64,000 nt of DNA from assembly GCA_015501585.1 (NCBI GenBank), contig JADNRY010000035.1:186001-250000 (forward strand). Reading direction: 5' to 3'. The translations under genes and the position numbers were made by a program. The notes beneath the pieces were generated by a model. It saw nothing but the letters and a program-made list of their open reading frames with translations, was not told the DNA's origin and did not search any database. Source of the stretch: Rhodocollybia butyracea. Lineage: Eukaryota > Basidiomycota > Agaricomycetes > Agaricales > Omphalotaceae. This document shows positions 22,301-31,003 of this stretch, one piece after another. Each line of letters starts with the position of its first letter. The stretch's first letter is position 1.

Positions 22301-25286
22301 TCGGTACATTCGAATACCATTTGCAGGGTGGATGGCAAATCGCTCAGCAGTGAGTTTTTCCTGTCCAATATACCTGTATCATTGTGTTTAAAATCAGTTT
22401 AAGCATTGCAGTTGGCATATATGCACACTTGCCCTCGTCCTACCTGCTCTCCAGCCACGCAAATCTCACCCTCCTCGCTAGGATCGAGTATTCGCTTAAA
22501 ATCTGTGTCCGACACAAATATAGAGGTTCCAAAGTGAGGACGTCCAACAAGAGTAGGATCTAATTTTGTCCCAGGTTGTTGAATCTGAGCAGATATCCCA
22601 ATGCTATCAAAAATCAGATATCATAAGCTGCATGATGATTAGCAGCTTACGCAGTTTCTGAGGGACCGTAGTCATTCACAAGTCTTACACGACTAGACCA
22701 ACACTCAAGAAGTGGACCATTAGGCGCCTCGCCACCAATCGAAATCTGTCTGAGAGATGGAAGTTTTCGGTCTACCGGAAGTGTGCCCAAAACACTTGGA
22801 GTAACTTGTATGAAGTTGATTTGATTCTCGTCGATGACATCACCCAGATAGTCACCAATGAGAACCTTTGGGTATCTTGCCATACAGATAGTGGAGCCCG
22901 TGCTCAAAGCGAGGGACAATTCAAATACGGATGCATCGAAGGAGAATGATGCGAACTGGAGCATTCGTGAACCAGGTCCAATATCTGTATATTCGAGGGC
23001 TCCAGATATCAAGAAGGACAGGTTGTGATTTGCAATCATCACGCCCTTTGGGCGACCTAAGGAAGTGTCGATGCCCATTCAAAGCTCATATGAATCAACT
23101 CACCGGTGCTTCCTGAGGTGAAAATCACATATGATAGATCCTCGCTACTGATATCAAGGTTGAGATTCGTTGTTGGTAAGTCCGACACAAACATTGCCGA
23201 TATGCTGATGAGTTTACCATCGAAATCGGTGATGAATCCCAAATCCTGAGCGGAAGAATCGTGAATAAGCACCACGGGTCGGGCTGCACTGACAATCAAG
23301 CTCTTGCGCTCATTGGGATGGGTTTTGTCAGCGACGACGAAGGCAGCTCCGGATTTAAGGATTGCAACAATCAAAACAATCGTCATAAACCCGCGGTCGA
23401 TGTGCAGTAGAATGGTCTTGTCGCGACCAACGCCTAGGTTCCGAAGATCTAAGAGGTAGTATCAGCCAAATGGAGGCCACTAAAACAGATGCTGCGTGGA
23501 CTGACAAAGAGCATATTGGTTTGCCAAACTATTAAGGGAACCATAGCTCATAGATTCACCCAATTCAGCAGAGTATAGTGCATGAATGGAAGAATTGTGC
23601 TCTGCTTGATGTTCAAATCGAGCGAGCAAGGAGGGTGGTTCAGAAGGATCGATCGTGCTAGGCCCGTGAGGTGAAGAGAGACCAAATATTCTCGAGATGT
23701 CAAACACCGCCCCATCCTGCGCTGCCATGGTCATAAGTGAAGCGAAAGATTTCTGCAAGTCGGTGATTGTTTCCTCGGAGAAGAGATGGGGATCGAATAT
23801 AACCTGCGAAGTAAAGTACTCAGATTGCCAGTGATAACAGGTTGTACAGTGATCATACCCCCAATGAGACAGAATTCTCCGCTTCAAGGAAACAAAAGAA
23901 CAGATCCCAGATTCCTTCAACGGGATAAAGGGTACACCCCGAATGCTTTAGTTTAGGCGACAAAGTGATTGCAACTTGTGAGCGTGGAACTTGCAACCCC
24001 GATTTACGAGCTTCGCGGTGGATATCCAGACTCGATAGTAGCTCATGTTTTTTGGCCTGGGATATGAGTTTGGAGACAGTAGACACGAGTTCCATGGAGG
24101 GGATCTTAGTTCCGTTGTCCAACACAGGAAGACTATTGATTACTATGGGAAGGGCATTCGCAAAGTGCCCTAGGGTAGATTCGCAACCCATAGGTCTGCC
24201 ACCGAATGCTACATTGAATAAGTAGCGAGAACCATGTCTAGGCTGGGAAATGGATTGAATAAGAACGCCAACAACTGCGATAGCTACTCGGAACCATGAA
24301 GTCTTGTAGCGATTTGATAACGCCTTAAGTTCCTAGTTAAATCCTATCAGGCTATTGAAAGTAGAAAGACAGATTGTTTTACAGATTTTGGAAAGTTTGA
24401 CCAGAACTGTATTTTTCGATAATCGGCATCGCGACTCGGGTCTACTTGCAAAATATCCTCTCTCCACGTAATGGGGGAGCTTCCAGTGACCTGGCTGAGC
24501 CAAAATTTGGTGGCAGCCTCGTAGGCGGGAGAAAATGTGAAGGACCTCTGCGAATAGAAGTTATTCGAATGAATCAAAAAATACCATAACTGATATACCT
24601 CATAAAGATGTGCTTGGTTGAAAAATACCGAAGGAGACGAAAGTTGAACAGGGGGAGAATCAGAATCAGAAGCCAAAAGAGTAAAGAGCTCATCACACAG
24701 AGAGCTCATAGCTGTCCCATCAATAGCAATATGATGAGAAACACCGTACAGATCCAAGTTTCCCTCGTCTACAATAGCGACCCATCTCATAGCAAATTCA
24801 CGAGAGAGATCGAATCCCTGTCTCACCCAGTCACGCACAACTTGTTCGCTGGATGGTTTAGCATATATACGAATCGAGGGAGCTGAGGTAAGTGGGTTAT
24901 GTTCAGCAATACAGGGTTGGTGGTTGCGGTCAACGTGAAAGGTAGACCTAAGAATACCGTGTCGACGCGTAATCTGTTGGATAGCTAGATGAATCATGAG
25001 CATATGGTAGGCCATCTCATAACATCGAGTTACCAGATACAACATCGGATAAACTGCTTTTATAGCTCTCCAATTGGACTGGAAGTGAAAGTTTCAAAGT
25101 GAGGTTGTAGTGAGTACTGGAAGGCGTCATCATGTATTCTATCCAAACTCCCTCTTGAGTGCGTGTGAGGGGAAACAAGGTAGTGCTATCATGAGGAAGA
25201 GCCGCAAGCTTGAAAGGAACCTCTGATTTGGCAGCGGGAGGCCCGGAAAGGAAAGGCATGGAGCAAAGGAGGTTGGGTCTGGCCAT
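19333..25286 (-). CDS. NRPS-ketosynthase hybrid (C-A-T-T-KS), tenuazonic acid synthetase-like
   Basis: Predicted to condense an acyl unit with an amino acid and cyclise it to a tetramic acid; toxin-type product possible. Start: ATG at about 25286. Domains along the minus strand: condensation (about 25.2-23.8 kb, SHHIAIDG); adenylation (about 23.4-22.0 kb: [34 protein letters not shown]); carrier 1 (about 21.7 kb, FFEVGGNS) and carrier 2 (about 21.3 kb, FELGGHS), each Ser codon split by an intron; ketosynthase (about 21.1-19.7 kb). KS residues: Cys codon 20557-20559 (NCASS), His 20094-20096 (HGSGT), and Asn 19977-19979 (NIGN), where other KS domains have His. No AT, KR or TE follows. At least eight short introns interrupt it. 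Near the G run 19680-19684 a second frame takes over the C-terminal tail; this may be a break or a mis-read exon. Confidence 0.85.
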
Positions 25287-25717
25287 GACGACAGAAGGTT
25301 TGTTGCAGGGTGACACAGAATTATTTGAGACCGTAAATCTCGGGTTAAATACGAAAGCCTCGAAAGGCACTCAAGAAATAATGGGACATCACTTGTCATT
25401 CGTAGGCAGACTTAACCTCGGCGAAATTAGAAAGCATTATCTTGTGGCTTTAGCGGTTACGATCGAGTGAACTAACAACTTTGGAGATTCAGCAATTCCG
25501 ATTCTCTAATGCAGTACTGAATTATTCGAGATAATAACACTCACGACAACTTTGCGAACTTGGCGGACCATAGTCCAAGGTATTCACCAAGGGTGATAAA
25601 AGGGAAGTAAGCCAAGGGTCAAATTTTCGGCATATTCCCGCTGGCTCATGGCTACGTACCAGCCGGTTCCGGAGACTTGATCGCATCATTTAGAATTTTA
25701 TACACGGCCAAACCCTC
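25287..25717. other. Upstream flank of the hybrid synthetase
   Basis: About 430 bp upstream of the synthetase start. The minus-strand frame stays open to about 25370 without an ATG. No other gene is recognised. Its right end (about 25700-25725) is the left half of a dispersed repeat interrupted by the next element. Confidence 0.4.
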
Positions 25718-25854
25718 CCTTGCAGGCGAACGCAGTCCCCACAAACTTTACATAAGCGTTACATAACAATCCGTGGCTATGATCCTGGCGCTTAATTGCA
25801 CGCTCAGGTTATTAATCTAAACTGAGAGGCCTCCGGCCTGGTATATATTCTCAA

Positions 25855-26045
25855 CCCTAACGCTAAAGCGGGGGCGCTGCCCCCGGACCCCCGCCTAACC
25901 CTAAACCTAGCCCCGAACCCTAACCAACCAACCCCGAACCCTAACTGACCCAGCCCCGAACCCTAACTGACCCAACCCCGAACCCTAAACAACCCGCGCT
26001 GCGCGCGGGCGTAAAAACCCTAACGCCTAACCTGACGTAACGTAA
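25855..26045. repeat. Telomere-like CCCTAA array with GC-rich hairpins
   Basis: Degenerate units built on CCCTAA, often spaced as CCCCGAACCCTAACTGACC (about 22 bp, three adjacent copies at 25909-25989). The array is framed by two perfect hairpins: GGGGGC/GCCCCC at 25870-25884 and CCCGCGC/GCGCGGG at 25993-26009. The orientation reads CCCTAA on the plus strand. Interstitial, not a chromosome end, because unique genes lie on both sides. Confidence 0.75.
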
Positions 26046-26091
26046 CCTAACGCTAGCGGCTAGCTAGCAAAGTTGTATAACGGAGAAAAAA

Positions 26092-26172
26092 AGTTGCCAA
26101 AAGCGAGAATTGAACAGCGAGCCTCAAGCTTATTACAACAAGGATGACGCGATAACCACTACACTAAAGCAG
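26092..26172 (-). pseudogene. tRNA-like sequence with A-box, weak B-box and T-run
   Basis: On the minus strand, TTTAGTGTAGTGGTTATCGC is a good tRNA D-arm/A-box match, and TGTTCAATTCTCGC is a weakened T-loop/B-box about 30 nt downstream. A run of seven Ts (26091-26085) follows, the usual Pol III terminator. The acceptor and T stems do not pair and no convincing anticodon arm folds, so I call it a degenerate tRNA or SINE-like promoter, not a working tRNA. Confidence 0.45.
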
Positions 26173-26267
26173 TACTTTTTACTGAAGGTGTAGCCCGAAT
26201 ATATCGGCTAATTGCTGTGAGAGCGTTATGCAATGCTTATGTAAAGTTTGTGGGGACTGCATTTGCC

Positions 26268-26395
26268 CCTTGCAGCTCGGGCTGAAAAGATCCGGACGTA
26301 CCGGGTCTGAATTTGATTTCGTGCTGAGGCGCAAAAAATTGAAACTTAGTCGCAAATGGCTGGGTCGTGCGTAGGACATCTTTTTTCTTGTGCTG
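26268..26395. repeat. Dispersed repeat, copy 1 (right half)
   Basis: CTCGGGCTGAAAAGATCCGG followed by a shared GCTGAGGCGCAAAAAATTGA block and a TAGGACA..TTTTTT end. It pairs with 36285-36425 at roughly 70% identity by eye. Its left half lies before the inserted element at about 25700-25725. Confidence 0.65.
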
Positions 26396-26478
26396 CTATC
26401 GATTGGAGCCAGCTGAAGCACTCAGTACGACGTTTGAGTCGCGTGATGAGAATGTTGACTTTTACGAGTCATGATATG

Positions 26479-26855
26479 CACTACGCCAGCGTCAAATAAT
26501 AACGGGCGAAATTTTTTCCGAAATTATTGCTGTAATTATTTACCTTTTTCGATAAGAGTTTCGGTCGAAATTGGTTCTCTTTTTCGTGCGAAAAATAAAT
26601 TGAAAAACAAACAGAATTTCGCTCGTAAATCTTTGATAATTTCGTCTGAAAAATCTATTGTAATTGATTATCTTTTTCGATAAGAATTTCGCCTGTAATC
26701 TGTTATCTTTTTCGGACGAAAAAGATAATGAAATTACTTATCTTTTTCGCTCGTGATTAGTTAAAAATTTCGAGCGATATTTTTACAAGGTAACAACTGG
26801 ACAATGATTGGGCAGGAACTGGACAAGAACTGGGCAGTTCGGTCATGTGATCTGC
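26479..26855 (+). repeat. Left terminal inverted repeat of the CACTA element
   Basis: Pairs with 29092-29468 in reverse complement, with scattered single-base differences. It is AT-rich with repeated TTATCTTTTTCG modules and ends in GGGCAGTTCGGTCATGTGAT. Confidence 0.88.
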
Positions 26856-27122
26856 ATCTGCCAGTACTTCATCTGTCTTAAGATGACTTTCAGTATCATA
26901 CAGGATAGGTATTCATGGCAGCGCCAGTAACCGCGCGCCATTCATCACAACGAAACTCCGAACATGGGAGAAAAAGTGTATTTTAGAATCAGGCATACTG
27001 AGCCACCGCCTAGTACAACTCTTATCAACTCAGAAATCACTCAAGATATAGAGCCGCAGACACGTCCCGCGCAATATTCTCATTGCCCAGCGAGACAAAC
27101 TATCAATAGTGTCTGAAAGATC

Positions 27123-27302
27123 ATGCAAATTCATACGCAGTCTTACTGTAAGCCCTCTTTTGGTGAACGACCCCGACAGACAGGTATTGAGGCGATGAAA
27201 CCTGGTTTGATATATGATGCGAAGAATCTTCTTGGACTTGTGTCGGCTCCGCAAAAGAATGTTATAGCTATTCGAGAAGCATACCGACCGACGTCGTTAT
27301 AG
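27123..27302 (+). CDS. 59-aa frame inside the CACTA element
   Basis: ATG at 27123 to TAG at 27300-27302. The middle (MKPGLIYDAKNLLGLVSAPQ) looks like genuine coding sequence rather than chance. No family is recognised. It may be one exon of a transposon gene whose other parts are lost. Confidence 0.4.
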   Translation: MQIHTQSYCKPSFGERPRQTGIEAMKPGLIYDAKNLLGLVSAPQKNVIAIREAYRPTSL

Positions 27303-27574
27303 GGTTTTGCCTCGTGTGGTGGCTGGCACTCCAATACATATGTGGTATCCTGTAACTTTATAGCCTAGCTAGCTGTCTTTTGTGAAGAGAATACTCGTTC
27401 ACATATAAAGCCTAGTGGCCAGGGTTCATGGGACCTTCGTGTTCGATTTTTTAAAACTCCGATCCCTTGCCGTGGCTGTTCCGGCCCCTTGTAATCATAG
27501 CTTCGTAATACTCATTGCTGATAAGATAATGCCTCGTACGGTAGAAATAATATCCCTTCACCTACGTTGAAACC

Positions 27575-27985
27575 ATGAGCTCAGATACAGACGTTTCTAT
27601 GTCTGATGATGAATCGTCGACTCGTAACAATTTTATCCACACATCTGGATCTTCTTCTGCGCCCCAATTTACCCCCGCATCAAGTGGAAGCTACGTTTTA
27701 TATGGGCACCCCTATCCACAATACCAGCCACTACCGCAGACGCCAGTTCCTGCGCATCTACCCTACCAGCCACTACCACAGACACCAGTTCCTGCGCATC
27801 TACTACCCTACCAGCCACTACCGCAGACACCAATTCCTGCACATCTACCCACTACATCAACAACACTACCTCATTTTTTCCACCAACCTTCCTCTCAAAA
27901 ACCTCCCTCCCAAGCTACCGCTTCTGGATTTAGCGGGGACACGCCTGTGTCTGATCCAAATCTACGCAAGCTGGAAAATAAGTAA
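27575..27985 (+). CDS. Pro-rich repeat protein frame inside the CACTA element (136 aa)
   Basis: ATG at 27575 in a favourable context. The N-terminus is acidic and Ser-rich (MSSDTDVSMSDDESSTRNNF). Three tandem copies of a YQPLPQTPVPAHLP unit (about 42 nt each, 27724-27850) follow, then a Ser/Pro tail. No known domain. It converges on the helicase gene. It might be a surviving N-terminus of a larger transposon-encoded protein. Confidence 0.5.
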   Translation: MSSDTDVSMSDDESSTRNNFIHTSGSSSAPQFTPASSGSYVLYGHPYPQYQPLPQTPVPAHLPYQPLPQTPVPAHLLPYQPLPQTPIPAHLPTTSTTLPHFFHQPSSQKPPSQATASGFSGDTPVSDPNLRKLENK

Positions 27986-28052
27986 CTGCAGATGAGAAGT
28001 GGGCATTCGGAACCTTCTTGTACTATTTTTTCCGAGAAAAGGATGCCAATGG

Positions 28053-28907
28053 TCACACCATCAAAGGACGCAGTGTACGGAAAATAAATTGGAGTTCTGG
28101 ACGATGATTTGAACGACGGGTAAAGGAGAAAGAGCCCTCCTTCAGACCCAGGATTTCTGTTATCTTCTGGGTATCTGTACCAGCAGGAAGAGTGGCCGTA
28201 ACACCCGTAAGTGTGGTCCAACGCGGGAGACGCATCAGAACATTCCCAATGTCTCGAAATGAGGCACGAAAGCCAGGGGCACCCCATGACAGAATCAAAT
28301 GGACCTCGTCAATGTCCAGAGCAATGATGCGTGAATAGAATGAGGGATTGGAGAGAGCGGTGGTAAAAGGTTTAGATGAAAGCTGTTCTGGGGGCAGGAG
28401 AAGACAGCAAAGATGTGGTTGCACGGCCAGAACCCATAAATCGATTCGGCGTGTACGCGCAGCCTTCAATGTATCTTCATTAATAGCAATTGATGGTATA
28501 CCTAATTCATTAAAAGTTTTTTCCTATTAGGAATTTGTAAGAGAAAGGAAGACAGGAAACGAAGATAAAATAGATACCATGTCTTCTTCCAGTCCTTTAG
28601 TCGGAAACACTATTATAGTGACAGCATTTCGCGGGATTCTACGATTTAAACATTGCTTCAGATCATGAGAATCCGGTAGCTTATCCAGCTCCTGCAGAAG
28701 GACCATGAATCCCGCAAAATATGTAGTTTTCCCGCCGCCAGTCTTGATTACCGATATGACATGAAAACCATCGATAGCCTTGCATATTCCATGCAATGCA
28801 TAATCATGTATATCATGGGCGAATCGCGGTTGGATTAGTTGGCGAACACGAGCTATATTATCCGGTGTCGAGAGTCTTGATGGCTCTTCGCCGGAATCGT
28901 TCGGCAT
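28053..28907 (-). CDS. Truncated RecQ-like DEAD/DEAH helicase carried by the CACTA element
   Basis: Exons 28907-28578 and 28523-28053 (stop), 266 aa. Motifs in order: Walker A in VIKTGGGKTTYFAGF, motif Ia-like IIVFPTKGLEEDM, Walker B as ALDIDEVHLILSWG (DEVH instead of DEAH), and motif III-like GVTATLPAGT. The frame then stops at FRTLRPLMV, so the second RecA lobe, RQC and HRDC parts of a RecQ are missing. Helicase activity is therefore doubtful. It sits wholly between the inverted repeats, so it belongs to the element. It may be a captured host fragment or an eroded element gene. Confidence 0.8.
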
Positions 28908-29091
28908 TCAATAAATAGATAAAGTACGAGGAAATCAATGACGCGCAAAACGCGCCAGTGACCGTGCATGAGCCCACGTGAGTTTACTCATAGGCCGGCA
29001 AGTACACGGCATCATACGGCAAAGGCTCGGAATCGAACACGAGGGTCCATCAAACCCTGGCCACAAGGCTAGTAACTTTAAGTCTAGTACT

Positions 29092-29468
29092 GCACATCAC
29101 ATGACCGAACTGCCCAGTTCTTGCCCAGTTCCTGCCCAATCATTGTCCAGTGATTACCTTGTAAAAATATCGCTCGAAATTTTTAATTAATCACGAGCGA
29201 AAAAGATAACCAATTTCGTTGTCTTTTTCGGACGAAAAAGATAACAGATTACGGGCGAAATTCTTATCGAAAAAGATAATCAATTACAATAGATTTTTCA
29301 GACGAAATTATCAAAGATTTACGGGCGAAATTCTATTTGTCTTTCAATTTATTTTTCGCACAAAAAAGAGAACCAATTTCAACCGAAATTCTTATCGAAA
29401 AAGGTAAATAATTACAGCAATAATTTCGGAAAAAATTTCGCCCGTTATTATTTGACGCTGGCGTAGTG
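29092..29468 (-). repeat. Right terminal inverted repeat of the CACTA element
   Basis: Reverse complement of 26479-26855, ending in TAGTG at 29464-29468 and followed by the ATG duplication. Confidence 0.88.
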
Positions 29469-29506
29469 ATGGACGTTTCAACTTGTCTTTTTCATCAACA
29501 TTCATG

Positions 29507-29828
29507 CCCAGTGAGAAGTAGCACTGGGTTTGTCTGTGCTTTTATATTGAAAAGTGGCTGATTTCTGGGCACCAGGCTGATCAACATATAAATCCAGCCA
29601 ACCTCAGCCAGTCTCGGCCCTGCCCAGCGTGGAAGTGAAAACTCATGCTGAGCTTATGTATTGAAAGCCGTAATTGAATGAAATGGGCATCAGCACACTG
29701 TGCAGAGCTGAGATAGGCTGAGATAGACCAAGATCAACAGAGCTCAACCGCTTCACAGCTGCTGTCCAGAAATCGGCCACTTTTCAATATAAAAGCACAG
29801 ATCAACCCAGTGCGGCTTTTTACTGGGG
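29507..29828. mobile_element. 322-bp MITE with about 62-bp inverted repeats
   Basis: The left arm 29507-29570 and right arm 29768-29828 pair as inverted repeats (shared core GTGCTTTTATATTGAAAAGT). TTCATG is repeated directly outside both ends (29501-29506, 29829-29834). No coding frame. It sits only 38 bp from the CACTA element. The 6-bp duplication does not settle the superfamily. Confidence 0.75.
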
Positions 29829-30239
29829 TTCATGGCCTGCAAGCCCGTCGTCCAGAATTTCGTCTCTCAAAGCTTCAATTGGCGTTAAACATCTCAAGTA
29901 CGGCTAATCTTCGATAATCATCAAACTCATTGCTTGCAATATCTCGTAATTTATCTTCAACTCAATCCTTCAAATGTTCGACCTCTGTAGTCAAGGCAAA
30001 CTCAAGGCCTCAAACCCTTCAAAGTGACCTTTCTACGTTGGAGCACTAAGTTTTTTTACAGTCGCCTCAATCATAGTCTATATCAGTATAAGGTTCGTTG
30101 TTTCTCCTTCGCTCGAGCTCAAGTAGTTCTGATGTGCTTTTTTAGAATGTATGTTTACTTCAAATTAAGAATTGTTACTATTGACCTTGCAACCATACTT
30201 GTAGTAACAATGTATACTAGAGTAGCGAGGAAATGAAAG

Positions 30240-30470
30240 CATTGTGAACAAACGAAGGGGAGAACCGGGAAGCATCGGAACTGTCGGGAATGCAGGAAGC
30301 GGTGAGTCAGCTTTGATGCTCAGGACAAATTAGTTGAACCTGAGCTCAAAGGGCACCGGTTGCACTTCAATACATTCCTATAGATTTTAGACTTAGCTCC
30401 AGTTATTTTGTACTGGGGATCAACGGCGCTGGGCGGACCTCAGGCAAATAGGATGGCTTGCCTGTGTATC
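30240..30470 (+). repeat. Diverged dispersed repeat, copy A
   Basis: Aligns with 37700-37985. The best block is GATTTTAGACTTAGCTCCAG..GGGATCAACGGCGCTGGG here versus GGTTTTTAGACCTAGCTTCG..GGGATCAACAGGGCTGGG there. Both copies lie about 400 bp upstream of antiporter-related sequence. Confidence 0.6.
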
Positions 30471-30799
30471 TACTTGCACCAAACCTCCATACAGTATTCG
30501 GCATTGGGTATAAGTAGGTACTTAAGCATAACAAAGTATGTTCCCAAGTTTGAAATTGAACGACTCGGTGAAAGCTGATTTTGAAAACCATCAATCCGAG
30601 GATCGCACAACGAACCGGAGAACAGGGCCTCCTGCTATGAACTCAGAATCCGTCTGAAGACATTCGTTTGAGAAACACAGCGATAGTGACAAATAAAACG
30701 GCTTATCTCTGAAGGGGTTGGGGAGCTCACCAAATTCTTGATCCTTCCACTCTGTCTGCGGATTTACCCTGGTATTCGGTGCTGCTTCTATTTCAATCA

Positions 30800-30876
30800 A
30801 CCGAACTCACTCATAGCTCATCTCAAAATCAAGCGGAACTCTTGGCACTTTATGTGCAGTCCGTCGTAATGTTGTT
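30800..30876 (+). pseudogene. Fragment of a third Na+/H+ antiporter copy
   Basis: GGAACTCTTGGCACTTTATG and its flanks match copy 1 at about 17826-17880 (the NPPQNQVELLALYVQPVVAF coding region) nearly base for base, and copy 2 less well. Only this piece of about 75 bp survives. There is no flanking exon structure, so it is a dead relic. Confidence 0.75.
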
Positions 30877-30946
30877 GTAATGCATTGTTTGTGCTTGCTC
30901 TCTAATATGTACACTGTAACGCCTCCGCCTCTCCATCACCACCACT

Positions 30947-31003
30947 GACCGTATCCGGCGATACGGTCATCCTAGACGCTGCCGATAGACCAAACGGTCT
31001 ATC
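30947..31003. repeat. Two adjacent perfect hairpins
   Basis: GACCGTATC-CGGC-GATACGGTC at 30947-30968 and GATAGACC-AAAC-GGTCTATC at 30984-31003, each with a 4-nt loop, 15 bp apart. An AT-rich stretch follows. The function is unknown. Confidence 0.8.

Larger units (their letters stand above)
25726..26267. mobile_element. 542-bp non-autonomous hAT-like element with 8-bp target duplication
   Basis: The ends are imperfect inverted repeats of about 44 bp: GCGAACGCAGTCCCCACAAA on the left, GGCAAATGCAGTCCCCACAA read inward from the right. The 8-bp direct repeat CCTTGCAG flanks both sides (25718-25725 and 26268-26275). A diverged copy of the host repeat at 36285-36425 lacks the insert (CCCTTCCGGCTCGGG at the junction), an empty-site match. 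Inside are two GC-rich hairpins, a telomere-like array and a tRNA-like sequence. No transposase frame exists. The 8-bp duplication suggests the hAT superfamily, although the tips do not match the usual CAG-type ends. Confidence 0.8.
26479..29468. mobile_element. CACTA-ended DNA transposon, 2,990 bp, carrying a truncated helicase gene
   Basis: Both ends read CACTACGCCAGCGTCAAATA inward. The terminal inverted repeats are 377 bp and about 95% identical by eye. The 3-bp direct repeat ATG flanks the ends (26476-26478 and 29469-29471), the size expected of CACTA/EnSpm-type elements. The interior holds a 59-aa frame, a Pro-rich repeat protein frame and a spliced RecQ-like helicase N-lobe. No transposase is seen, so movement would need one in trans. 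The inverted repeats are full of short TTTTTCG/CGAAAAA motifs. Confidence 0.88.

Noticed and set aside
28990..29060. Second tRNA-like T-arm (GTTCGATTCC on the minus strand)
   Set aside because: Only a 4-bp stem and loop; no A-box at the right distance.
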